Origin: Mycoplasmopsis agassizii
GTDB lineage: Bacteria > Bacillota_I > Bacilli_A > Mycoplasmatales > Metamycoplasmataceae
Reading direction: 5' to 3'
Assembly: GCF_002272945.1 (NCBI RefSeq)
Contig: NZ_NQMN01000003.1
Span: forward strand, 1 to 43,080
DNA: 43,080 nucleotides
Below are positions 1-8,720 of this stretch, one piece after another (position 1 is the stretch's first letter; every line of letters begins with the position of its first letter). The notes beneath the pieces were generated by a model. That model did no database searches. It saw nothing but the letters and a program-made list of their open reading frames with translations, and was not told where the DNA came from. Made by a program: the position numbers and the translations under genes.

Positions 1-87
1 ACTCGACTGCATTCACTTTCTAAAGCATCAACAACGGAACTAAAAAAAGGTAGTTCACCCGCAGGTGCACACTACCAGATATTTTAA
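1..87 (+). CDS. C-terminal end of an unidentified protein (partial)
   Basis: An open frame enters from the left edge and ends at TAA 85-87, giving 28 residues that finish in AGAHYQIF. Only the tail is in the window and I do not recognise the family. No clear hairpin terminator follows. It could be a chance open frame, since 28 codons is short even where TGA is sense. Confidence 0.3.
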   Translation, partial: TRLHSLSKASTTELKKGSSPAGAHYQIF

Positions 88-236
88 AAACTGCAAAAAA
101 GATGTCAAAAATCAAGTTTTTAAAATTTTTTTAAGTATTATCCGCAATTAAATTGTATAAAGTTTATGATTTGCCCATAAATACTTTTTAAATTAAGCAA
201 AAACCTGAGTATTTATAGAAAAGGAGACCCAATATA

Positions 237-395
237 ATGAAATTTCGAAAAAAATTATTTATAGCTACAGGTTCGGTAGTAGCGGTTACAACTTCATCAA
301 AAACAGACTTATTATTGAAGTCCAATATGGTCAGTCAAGAAACAATTAACAATTTATTGTCTCCATCAAAAAAACGATTATTAAATTATGTTTAA
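237..395 (+). CDS. 52-residue signal-like small ORF, possible leader or decayed lipoprotein
   Basis: ATG 237 follows a strong Shine-Dalgarno (AAGGAG, 221-226) and the frame closes at TAA 393-395. The product starts MKFRKKLFIATGSVVAVTT, a basic then hydrophobic stretch like a secretion signal, followed by a polar tail with no lipobox cysteine. It overlaps the next gene by 8 bases (ATGTTTAA). Possible readings are a decayed lipoprotein that kept its signal, or a leader peptide whose translation couples to the lipoprotein. The strong ribosome site argues that it is translated. I recognise no homolog. Confidence 0.45.
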   Translation: MKFRKKLFIATGSVVAVTTSSKTDLLLKSNMVSQETINNLLSPSKKRLLNYV

Positions 396-852
396 AAAAA
401 TATTAAAAATAGGAATACCAACTATTTTATCCATATCTGTATCATCTATTGCAATTTCATGCAGTGGTAATGATAAACTAGATCAAGAAGATCAATTTAA
501 AACAGACTTTGAAAACAGTGTAAACAAGTACAACTATACTTTTACTAGATATGATCTTGAAGTTAGAAAGATCATTGCTTCTGATAGTAATAGTGATCTT
601 GAGCTTGCTTTTAAAAAATCTGTCATAAGTTCATATGATACAGCATATACTAACCTAAATAATTTTCTTAAGAAATATGAATCTAAAATTGTTCTCCCTG
701 ATACATACGTTGAAAAGGTTAAGAAAATGCATTCGATGATAAAAGAATTACCTTTAGATTCTAATAAAGATGCAACAATTGCTTACTTTGAGAAACTTTC
801 ACCTCTGGATGATGAAATTGTTAATCTATCCAAAAAAATTACATTTAAATAA
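388..852 (+). CDS. Small lipoprotein, paralog of the lipoprotein at 3834-4322
   Basis: The product has 154 residues. Lys3-Lys4, a hydrophobic stretch and the lipobox AIS-Cys25 indicate processing by lipoprotein signal peptidase and anchoring to the outer face of the membrane. The mature part is charged and probably helical. Its second half (NNFLKKYESKIVLP through MIKELPL) aligns with NELLKKYQGKINIP through MINEIPL in the lipoprotein at 3834. The two are therefore duplicates that bracket the membrane-protein trio between them. Translation may be coupled to the 52-codon ORF it overlaps. I do not recognise a named family. Calling it a lipoprotein is secure; its function is unknown. Confidence 0.8.
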   Translation: MFKKILKIGIPTILSISVSSIAISCSGNDKLDQEDQFKTDFENSVNKYNYTFTRYDLEVRKIIASDSNSDLELAFKKSVISSYDTAYTNLNNFLKKYESKIVLPDTYVEKVKKMHSMIKELPLDSNKDATIAYFEKLSPLDDEIVNLSKKITFK

Positions 853-1036
853 TTTGAAAAGGTTATTTTAAAAAAATATTTTTTATGCTAATTACAAATC
901 TAAATGTAGTTAGTATTTTTTAATTGAAAATTAAAATTTATAAAATTATACTACTAGTTATTAAAAGATGAAACCTAATTATTCAAAATATTATTTAATA
1001 AGATATGATTGTTATAAATATAGCAAGGACTAATTT

Positions 1037-1876
1037 ATGCAGAATTTTCCCATGATTTACATTTTACTATTGCTAACCACTATTCCTTTAATTTTAGTGG
1101 TGGCTCTTGTTTTATATTCCTTTTCTAAGAAGAGAAAATTTCTTAAAAAAGCGACTTACTTTTTGAAAAGTAATAACTTAATCACTAGAAATTTTAACTT
1201 CGAAGATTTTGCTAAAATAACTAAGAAAAGTAAATTATTAGCATCATCATTTTTTATTATTTATTCATCTATTTGTTTTATTTTAGATGTTGTTTCAATT
1301 TCTTTAGCTATCCCTAAAACTAGACATTATTTAATTAGTGATGAAATATTTGTAATGTTTCTAGCAGGAATTTCATTAATCTTAATTTTGTCAACTTCTA
1401 TTAGTATTTGAAATATGAATAGAAAAATTAATAAGTATTTAAGAGTAAATCTTGTTTCTAAAAATAGTAAGATTATTTATCCTATTATTAAAAAATTAGA
1501 AGATATAAATAAGGAAGAATTTTTAAGAAAAAACATAGCTAGTTTTTTTCAAGTTTATAGTAGAGGATATTGACTTAATTTTGGAATACATATAAAAAAC
1601 TATCACAATTATATAAATAAAAATTGATCTAATGATGAAGCGAAAAGATTAGAACTCGTCAACTTTTTATTCCTTGCAATTATTATGAATAATAATAGTT
1701 ATAACAGTCCAACAAGCATGTATTATGATGAATTTCATGAATACATTTTTATGCTAGTTTATTTCAAAATTAGATTGGATTCAGCTAAACCATCTTCATC
1801 AGGAAGTAGTGGTCTTTCGCTTTCGGCAGTTAGTGGTCTAGATTTATTGTCATCTGCAGCAGATTTTTTTCTTTAA
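1037..1876 (+). CDS. Multi-span membrane protein, copy 1 of a tandem family
   Basis: The product has 279 residues with TGA as Trp. ATG 1037 follows AAGGA at 1025-1029. Hydrophobic segments lie near residues 5-27, 66-90 and 104-125; after the first comes a basic stretch and the family motif NNLITRNFNFEDFAKITKK. The C-terminal half is soluble and includes GYWLNFGIHIKNYHNYINKNW. The last 30 residues are Ser/Gly/Leu-rich low complexity absent from copies 2 and 3. Copies 2 and 3 follow directly, so this is a local gene-duplication array. Function is unknown. The lipoproteins on both sides suggest an envelope role, which is inference from position only. Confidence 0.8.
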
Positions 1877-1950
1877 TTTATTTTATTTAATTAAGTAGTT
1901 AATTAAATAAAAACTATAATTTATATATTAGCTACTAGGAGTTTTATATT

Positions 1951-2706
1951 ATGTTCTCTAACAGTCCAAACGGCATGATAATGATTGCAGCATTAATTAT
2001 TTCATTATTTTCAGTTGTTGTAATTTGAGTTATTATTAGAAGATGAAGATGAATTAAAAAAGCATTAGTATTTTTAAATAAAAATAATTTATTAACTAGC
2101 AATTTTAGTATCAAAGAATTTAAAAAAATAACTAAAAGAGGACACATATTTTCAACTGTATTTTATTTTTCTTTTCTAATATTTATAATTGGGATTTCAG
2201 CAATTTCAATTGTTGTTACTAAAGTAAATCCTGAATATGTTTTAACAAATGATGATGTAGTTTTTATAGGAATTTTAGCAGTGTTAATTGCTATTCAATT
2301 AAGCGTTTTCATTTTTTTAATAGTGATGACAATATTAATCAAAAGTACCGTAAAAAAAGGCTTTTTAGACACTAATACAAAACATCTTGAACCTAAATTA
2401 AGTTATTATTTGTCAGATAATAAACATGAATATGATGAAGATAATATGGCACAATTTTTCAATGTTTGAAGATATGATTATTGAACAAATTTAGGATTCC
2501 ATATAGAATCATATAATGACTATTTACAAATGAATTGATCAGAAGATCAAACAAAACAAATTGAAATTGCTAACACTTTATTTTTAGCAATTATGTTTAA
2601 TATTAGTAATATTAAAAGTTCACCTAATTTAGATTATGATGGATTGTATAGACTTGTGTTCACAATAGTCCATTACCGAAGAATTTTCATTTCTAGAGTA
2701 ATATAA
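1951..2706 (+). CDS. Multi-span membrane protein, copy 2 of a tandem family
   Basis: The product has 251 residues, continuous only with TGA as Trp. ATG 1951 has an AGGAG at 1937-1941. It shares with copy 1 the first membrane segment (residues about 10-30), a basic turn, the motif NNLLTSNFSIKEFKKITKR, two further membrane segments, and the soluble motif YWTNLGFHIESYNDYLQMNW. Its C-terminus (DYDGLYRLVFTIVHYRR) is the best guide to the intact end of copy 3. I recognise no named family. Confidence 0.8.
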
Positions 2707-2916
2707 AAAAATAATTTTATGAACTTTAGGAAATTACTGAACCATTTTTTAAGTCCTTAAATTTTGATCAAAAAATTACTTCATTTTATTTTTTCTTTTG
2801 AATTAAAATTTTAAAATCTCGATAATAAAATGATGTTACAATGCTTTTTGAATAAATCATTAGATATAACTATAGTAATTTTTTGTTTTATATTTTAATG
2901 ATTGTCATTTATATTT

Positions 2917-3669
2917 ATGGTTTGAAACTATCGTTTTTTTGCAGATGATGGTAATCCTGTGTCATTATTAATGATCCCTATTATTGCTTATATAGTGATA
3001 GTTTTTATTGTTTCTTTTACAGGAAAAATTTTATTAAACAAATCTATTTACCTTCTAAAAATAAACGGATTATTCAAAAGTAATTTCGACTTTTCCGGTT
3101 TTCATTCTTTAACAAGGAAGACACGTTTATTTTTAAATTTATTAATCTTATGTTTGCTAATTCTAAATATTATTTTGATTATATATTTTTATATGATAGC
3201 AATACTTATGTTAAATGATTGAATAAAAGATAAAGAAGAAACGATTTCAACTGTTTCTTTTTCTAGTATAATTATTTTGCTTTCACTAATTTTTATATTA
3301 ATGATGTGAATTATAAACAGAAAATATTTGAAGACCAATTTAGTAGTTAAAAATGATTTAGAAAATAAAGTTAAAATCGAAACTTATTTATTTAAAAATC
3401 AACAAGATTTTCTTTCCACAAATATAAGTGATTATTTTAATAATTCAGCTATTAGTTATCCATTGAATAGAAGATATTTAAAAAAATATAATGATTACTT
3501 GAAAAATAATTTTTCAAATGATATTGAAGAACAATTTAAGATTGCAAACATCTTGTTTCTAGCCATTTTCTCCAATATTATATTTTTGAAATGAAAATAA
3601 AAAATTGATTATCATGGATTATATAAATATATTTTTACTGCAGTTCATTACAAACAAACTGTTTATTAA
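2917..3669 (+). pseudogene. Membrane protein copy 3, interrupted by an in-frame TAA
   Basis: ATG 2917 is the first start after an in-frame stop at 2896; no good Shine-Dalgarno is visible. The frame (TGA as Trp) gives 227 residues to TAA 3598-3600. It includes the family motif NGLFKSNFDFSGFHSLTRK and FKIANILFLAIFSN, which matches copy 2's EIANTLFLAIMFN. Directly after the TAA, in the same frame, the sequence reads KIDYHGLYKYIFTAVHYKQ and stops at 3667-3669. This matches copy 2's DYDGLYRLVFTIVHYRR. The TAA is therefore a nonsense change inside a once full-length gene. The shortened protein could still be made. Weak initiation and the stop together suggest decay. Confidence 0.72.
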
Positions 3670-3833
3670 AAAATTCATTTATCTCTACATTATAAAAGTT
3701 GATTCAATTTTAGAACAGCCATAAATTAAAGAAGGTTTGGGGTTATTGAAAAAATATTTTTTTCCTTAATTTTTAGAATCTAAAAGATTATAATTTTTAT
3801 AATTAATTAGTATAGATAAGGAAAATGGATTTA

Positions 3834-4322
3834 ATGAGAAAGACAAAAGTAATTAAAAAAATTATTTTAGTTTCATTTCCTTTATCAGTGGCATCAATTG
3901 CAGTTGCATGTAGTAACCCATCAGTTGATAGACAAATTGATAAATGGTCAGAAGAACTTGCATATCAAAATGAGTGAACTACAACAATGAGTGGTTATGT
4001 TGGTTCTATTTCTGAAAATTACAACATTTCTATTGCTGAATTGAATTCAGGTGTAACAGAAAAAGGTGTTGATGATTCATTGAGGAGCCAAATTCAAACT
4101 GTTTATAATTTAACTCTTAAAAAAGTTAATGAATTGTTAAAGAAATATCAAGGCAAAATTAATATACCTAACGGTCTTGAAAATAAGATTTCTGAATTAA
4201 CAAAAATGATCAATGAGATTCCCTTATCTAATTCATACGATGAAGCAAGAACATATTTTGACAAAGTTTATGTAGTGCTTCAAGAATTTAGAACACTAGC
4301 TCAGCAAATGCACTACTTATAA
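3834..4322 (+). CDS. Small lipoprotein, paralog of the lipoprotein at 388-852
   Basis: The product has 162 residues with TGA as Trp. ATG 3834 is preferred to the in-frame ATG 3825 because the AAGGAA at 3818-3823 lies at normal spacing from the former. The N-terminus is basic (MRKTKVIKK), then hydrophobic, then the lipobox AVA-Cys, so an exported lipid-anchored protein is expected. The mature region is polar and probably helical. Its C-terminal half (LLKKYQGKINIP, MINEIPL) aligns with the lipoprotein at 388. A strong terminator follows. Function is unknown. Confidence 0.82.
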
Positions 4323-4333
4323 GCAAATTTACA

Positions 4334-4372
4334 AAAAACTACTTTCTCTTAATTTGAAAGTAGTTTTTCAAT
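4334..4372 (+). terminator. Rho-independent terminator after the lipoprotein
   Basis: A 13-bp stem, AAAAACTACTTTC (4334-4346) with GAAAGTAGTTTTT (4356-4368), encloses a 9-base loop and runs into T-rich sequence. It lies 12 bases after the lipoprotein stop. Confidence 0.85.
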
Positions 4373-4459
4373 TTTTTTCAAATTATTCAGTTTTAAAAGT
4401 TTAAAATTAAATTATATAAATTTAAATTAAAAGACTTTTTTAAAAGTCGAAGGGAAATT

Positions 4460-5098
4460 ATGGCTAAAGTATTAGTAATCAAAACATCAATGATTGAAGA
4501 GCCTAAATCAGTAAGTAGCACTTTAAATGATGTTTTTGTTGAAGAATATAAAAAACATGCACCAGATGATGAATTCATCTACATGGATTTAAACACAATT
4601 GGGATTGCAACTAAAAGTTTGACAAGAGATAATCTATTTAACGGATTTTTCAATCCTGAAGATTCAGATAAATACATTGACCAATTAAAATCAGTTAATA
4701 AGGTAATTATGAGTGTACCGATGACTAACTTTAATGTTAACGCTGTAACTAAAAACTATCTTGATCATATTAATGTTGCAAACAAAACCTTTTCATATAA
4801 ATATGCTAAAAAAGGTGACGCAGTTGGTTTACTAGATCATCTTGATGTGCAGATTTTAACAACTCAGGGAGCACCTTTTGGCTGATACCCTTGAGGTAAT
4901 CATACTGAATATTTAAGAGGTCAATTTGGCTTTTTTGGAGCAAATACTCCTGAAGGTATTTTAGTAGCAGGAACTAAATTAGCAGAAAATGCAAGTAAAA
5001 CTCCACGTGAAATGGTTAATGAATATCATAGTAAAATTGCAAAAGCTGCAAAAGTATTTGCAAAAATTCCAGTACGTAGATCTAAGTTTGCTGAATAA
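4460..5098 (+). CDS. FMN-dependent NADH-azoreductase / AcpD-type flavodoxin-fold protein
   Basis: The product has 212 residues with TGA as Trp. Proteins of this family (AzoR, formerly annotated acyl-carrier-protein phosphodiesterase) bind FMN and reduce azo compounds and quinones with NADH in the cytosol. The N-terminal strand MAKVLVIKTS and the loop around PKSVSS fit the phosphate-binding start of the fold. The FMN-site segment reads SVPMTNFNVNAVTKNYLDHI, and the later flavin loop reads TTQGAPFGWYPWGNHTEY followed by the conserved FGFFGA. Length is typical (about 200). It is flanked by terminators on both sides, so it is probably a single-gene transcript. The family assignment is firm; the physiological substrate is not. 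Confidence 0.88.
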
Positions 5099-5121
5099 AA
5101 ACTAAAGATTAAAATGCTAAA

Positions 5122-5148
5122 TAAGAGCCCTAAAAAGCTCTTATTTTT
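5122..5148 (+). terminator. Rho-independent terminator after the azoreductase gene
   Basis: Stem TAAGAGC (5122-5128) with GCTCTTA (5137-5143), an 8-base loop, and a following T run. It separates the azoreductase gene from the rplJ transcription unit. Confidence 0.8.
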
Positions 5149-5174
5149 AAATTAATAAAATTTAAAAATTGTGG

Positions 5175-5273
5175 TATTATGAAAAAGCAATACATCAAGA
5201 CCGAAACTGCTTTTAGCTTAATTTGTTTCCGAGTGTATGTCTTGCAAATATCTATCTAATTGAGGAGGTGAAA
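5175..5273 (+). promoter_or_regulatory. Promoter -10 and L10-type leader upstream of rplJ
   Basis: TATTAT at 5175-5180 is a good -10 box about 95 bases before the rplJ start. The transcribed leader between it and the GAGGAGGTG ribosome site (5262-5270) is unusually long for this genome. This is where many bacteria carry the L10 leader, an RNA bound by the L10-(L12) complex to repress its own synthesis. I can support position and length but did not fold the RNA, so the kink-turn is not demonstrated. Confidence 0.55.
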
Positions 5274-5780
5274 ATGCACGCTGAATCAAAAAATCGTTTA
5301 GAGAAAAAAGCAATCGTTAATGAAATCAAAAATAAGTTTAATACTATTGAAGGTTTCTATATCGCTGAATACCGTGGTTTATCAGTAGCACAAATGACTG
5401 ATTTACGTTTTAAAGCACAAGATTTAGGTGTTGATATCAAGGTTTATAAAAACCGCTTGGTAAAACAAGTAACATCTAAATCATACACTGATTTAGATGA
5501 GTACCTAGTTGGTCCAAATATCTTTGTCTTTGCTCAAGAAAACGCTATCGCTGGTGCAAAACTATTAAAGTCATTTGCTAAAGATAACCCTGATTTAGTC
5601 ATCAAAGCAGGAATTTACGAAAATAAAGTAATCGATGCTCAAGGTGTACTAGATGTTGCTGGTCTACCAACTTATGAAGAAGCCTTGACAATCTTGGCAA
5701 ATTCATTATTAAGCCCTCTAAAACAAGTGGCATTATCATTTAAATTATTAGCAGATGAGAATAAACTTCCTGCTGAATAA
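5274..5780 (+). CDS. rplJ: 50S ribosomal protein L10
   Basis: The product has 168 residues. L10 forms the base of the ribosomal stalk and holds L7/L12 dimers. The start is ATG 5274, directly after the strong GAGGAGGTG at 5262-5270; an in-frame upstream start at 5223 lies inside the leader. Recognisable L10 segments are KKAIVNEIKNKF, GFYIAEYRGLSVAQMTDLR, the rRNA-binding KVYKNRLVKQV, GPNIFVFAQEN and AGLPTYEEALTILANSLLSP. Length is normal for the family. rplL follows 42 bp later in the same operon, the usual order. Confidence 0.97.
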   Translation: MHAESKNRLEKKAIVNEIKNKFNTIEGFYIAEYRGLSVAQMTDLRFKAQDLGVDIKVYKNRLVKQVTSKSYTDLDEYLVGPNIFVFAQENAIAGAKLLKSFAKDNPDLVIKAGIYENKVIDAQGVLDVAGLPTYEEALTILANSLLSPLKQVALSFKLLADENKLPAE

Positions 5781-5822
5781 TCAAATATAAAATTAAACAA
5801 ATCATTTTTGAAAGGATTAAAA

Positions 5823-6191
5823 ATGGCAAAATTAACAAAAGAATCATTTATTTCTTCATTAAAAGAAATGAACATTAAAGAAGTAATGGAACTAGTTGAA
5901 GCAATGAAAGAAGAGTTTGGAATCGACCCTTCTGCTGTTGCTGTAGCAGCTGCTCCTGCTGAAACTGCTGCTGCAGTTAAATCAGAAGTTACAGTTTCAA
6001 TTACATCTGATGGTGGTAAAAAAGTTGCTGTTATTAAAGCAGTTAAAGAATTACTAGGAATTGGTCTAATGGATGCAAAAACATTAGTTGAAAACCTACC
6101 TGCAAAAGTAAAAGAAAACATCAAACCTGAAGAAGCTGAAGAAATTAAAAAGACTTTAGTTGAAGCTGGTGCTGAAGTTAAAGTTGAGTAA
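5823..6191 (+). CDS. rplL: 50S ribosomal protein L7/L12
   Basis: The product has 122 residues. L7/L12 is the stalk protein that recruits translation GTPases. ATG 5823 has AAAGG at 5811-5815. The N-terminal dimerisation and L10-binding domain ([20 protein letters not shown]) is followed by an Ala-rich hinge ([14 protein letters not shown]). The C-terminal domain contains [20 protein letters not shown] and the end EAGAEVKVE. It is the second gene of the rplJ-rplL operon and is followed by a strong terminator. Confidence 0.97.
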   Translation: MAKLTKESFISSLKEMNIKEVMELVEAMKEEFGIDPSAVAVAAAPAETAAAVKSEVTVSITSDGGKKVAVIKAVKELLGIGLMDAKTLVENLPAKVKENIKPEEAEEIKKTLVEAGAEVKVE

Positions 6192-6222
6192 TTTTTAACT
6201 TTTTTAACATTTAAATAATTTA

Positions 6223-6252
6223 ACCTCTTGAAATTGTTCAAGAGGTTTTCTT
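6223..6252 (+). terminator. Rho-independent terminator of the rplJ-rplL operon
   Basis: A perfect 11-bp stem, AACCTCTTGAA (6223-6233) with TTCAAGAGGTT (6238-6248), has a four-base loop ATTG and then TTC and more T-rich sequence. Confidence 0.9.
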
Positions 6253-6448
6253 TGTCTTTTTTTAAAAAAATGTGTTCAAAATAAGCCTATTTTTTATGAA
6301 AAAAGCCAAAATGTGGAAAAAAATATGCAAAATTAATGTTTCTGGAAAAACATCTACAAAATAAATAGTTTTTGTGGAGATAATATAACAAGGAGACAAA
6401 TCTCCTCATAAATTAAAATATTTTTATTTGGAAAGGAAATATGAAATT

Positions 6449-7944
6449 ATGAATAGTCTAAAAAACTTCTTCAGTTCAGGTATTAATAAGTTTAAATCAA
6501 CTTATAAAAGACTTGGTAAAAAAGCCATGCTTGCTTTATTTATTCTAGCTGCTGTCGATGTTTTTGTTATTGCTGCGCCATATTATATTCGCTTGATTTT
6601 CCCTAACGTGCACACCATTTTGCACGTTACCGAAAGCGAATTTGATTCATTTATCGCAGCTGTAGGTTGAGTTACATTAATCACGCAACTGCCAGGTGGT
6701 TGACTAACTGATAAGGTTAGTTCTAAAAAGTTAACGGCGCTTGCTTCATTTACAACGGGGCTTTTAACTTTATGATGAGCAACATTGATTTTAACTTCAC
6801 CAGATCCAGTTGCAGAAACTGCTGGAGGTCAATTAAAATCATCAGATGCAACACTTACTCAATACTATTTAATCTATATAGGTTGAGGGGTTAGTTCAAC
6901 AATGATTTTCTGAACACCTTTATGAAAATTAGTTTCTCAGCAAGCTAAAAAAGAAGACCAAGGTCTTTCTTATGGGGTTCAAGGAACCTGAAATGGTTTA
7001 ATTGGAATTGCGATCATTTTTATCGCAGGAATTATCTTCCAAGTGATTGCGCAAAATGTTTTAGCAGTTGATCCTGTAACAGGTAAAAGACCTGAATGAA
7101 ATCCAGGTTATGCTCTATATGCATATTGAGTTGCAGCTTTTTATTGCTAACTTCGTTTGCAATTTTAAAATGAGTGCCTGAATATACAACAAAAGAAAAA
7201 TTTGCTTTAAGTTTTAAAAATATGTGACTAGTTTTAAAAAGTGCACGTATTTGATTAGATGCTTTCTTCGTTATGGGAATGTACATGTTCCAATCAGTTT
7301 TTGCTTACTATTTACTACAATACATGAAAAATGTTGGAATTTCAGCTGTAGGTACACCTGCAATTGTCTTAGTAGTAATTGGGGGAATTAGGACCTATGT
7401 TTTAAGGTTTGTGATTTCAACGCCGACAGGAAGATTAGCTGATAAGGCTAAAAGTTACATTCACACTTTAATTATAGTGCTTGGGGTAGGTTTCATTGTT
7501 GCAGCTATTTTCCTAGCACTTCCTGGAACAGGTGATTTTAAAGATCTACCTAGAGATTATCAAATTGCTCTGATACCGATCTTTATAATTCTCTACTTGA
7601 TAGTTGGAGGTATCTCGTGAATCATGGTAACGCTTAGATATGCAACTATCGGTGAATTACCAGTACCTAAAAAATCATATGCTTCAACTAATGCTTTAAT
7701 TTCGTTTGTGGCGTTTTCACCAGATGCATGATTCTATACTGCTTCAGCTGCAATTGGAAAAGAATATACAGTTGCAGGTACTTCAAATACATCTCAACAA
7801 GGATATAGCATTATCATCTTATTTGCTTTAGGTGTTGCTATTTTTGGTTGAATTTGTGGAGTTGTTTTATTTTTCTGAAACCGTTATGAAATTAAAAAAC
7901 TGAAAAAAGATTCTTACCGTTGAAGAACATTAGAAAATGTCTAG
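6449..7944 (+). pseudogene. MFS transporter split by a one-base frameshift
   Basis: ATG 6449 has a GGAAAGGA at 6430-6437. The first frame (TGA as Trp) reads 233 residues to TAA 7148-7150. Homologous sequence then continues in another frame from about 7141 to TAG 7942-7944. Adding one T to the T run at 7138-7142 restores AYWVAAFLLLTSFAILKW and a protein of roughly 500 residues. Both halves carry the MFS inter-helix signature: GGWLTDKVSSKKL after helix 2, and PTGRLADKAK in the second half. About a dozen hydrophobic helices are spread over both. The end overlaps the GDPD gene by 8 bases, so the pair is probably co-transcribed and a glycerophosphodiester or related uptake role is plausible. The break could be a real mutation, a switch, or a sequencing error. 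Confidence 0.82.
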
Positions 7945-8653
7945 AGATAAATTATTATTAGCCCATCGAGGCTATTCAGCAGTTGCTCCTGAAAATACAA
8001 AACTAGCTTTTGATTTAGCTTATCAATTTGGTTTTGATGGAGTTGAACTTGATGTTCATTTAACTAAAGACCAACAATTAGTAATTATTCATGATGAAAC
8101 AACAACGAGAACATCTTTAAAAGAATTTACTATTAAAGATGCAACTTTAAAAGAATTAAAAGAACTTGATTTTGGAAAGTTTTGAAAATATGATTTACCA
8201 AAACAAACTATTTTAACCCTTGAAGAATTTTTAGATTTATACATCGATAAATTCAAAATCATCAATATTGAAATTAAAACTGATGAATATCATTATCCAG
8301 GAATTGAATTAAGGATGGCATATTTATTAAAAAAATATTCGCAAGAACAAATTGATAAATTAATTTTTAGTTCATTCAATTTTAAATCATTAGAATTAAT
8401 TTACAGTTTTAATGACAAGTTAACACTAGCGTTTTTATGATGGAAAGCAAAGCAATTTAAAGACATAAAACCAAGTCAATTTTCAATCATAAAATATTTT
8501 AATCCATGAATTGATATTTATAAAAAACATCAAACATATTATGATAGTTTTAAAAAGAAATATTTATTCTGAACAATTAAAAGTGAAAAAAATCATGATG
8601 ACTTTAAAGCAAATAAAAAGACCTTTGCTTTAATCTCAAATTACTTATTCTAA
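7937..8653 (+). CDS. Glycerophosphodiester phosphodiesterase (GlpQ/UgpQ family)
   Basis: The product has 238 residues with TGA as Trp. The family hydrolyses glycerophosphodiesters to glycerol-3-phosphate and an alcohol. Catalytic and metal residues are in place: His10-Arg11-Gly12, Glu19-Asn20-Thr21, Glu37 and Asp39 in VELDVHL, and His52 in VIIHDE; a further acidic strand reads NIEIKTDE. No signal peptide is seen, so a cytosolic enzyme is expected. The start overlaps the end of the MFS gene. In mycoplasmas such enzymes feed glycerol-3-phosphate to glycerol oxidation and act in host-lipid use and virulence. That role is family knowledge and is not shown here. Confidence 0.92.
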
Positions 8654-8654
8654 G

Positions 8655-8678
8655 AAGATGCCAAACGGCATCTTTTTT
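8655..8678 (+). terminator. Rho-independent terminator after the GDPD gene
   Basis: Stem AAGATGCC (8655-8662) with GGCATCTT (8667-8674), loop AAAC, followed by a T run. It starts within a few bases of the stop codon. Confidence 0.9.
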
Positions 8679-8720
8679 AGATATTTGATCTAAATTAAAA
8701 TTAAGCAATATAATTAAAAT

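Noticed and set aside
5223-5273. Upstream start for rplJ
   Set aside because: The start has no ribosome site and lies in the leader; ATG 5274 has a strong one and gives the normal L10 N-terminus.
5672-6241. Minus-strand ORF of 189 codons across rplJ and rplL
   Set aside because: It is antisense to two certain ribosomal protein genes, with Ser/Ala-rich shadow composition and no ribosome site.
7138-7142. Phase-variable homopolymer in the MFS gene
   Set aside because: Only five T; tracts that switch by slippage are normally longer. A mutation or a sequencing error is simpler.
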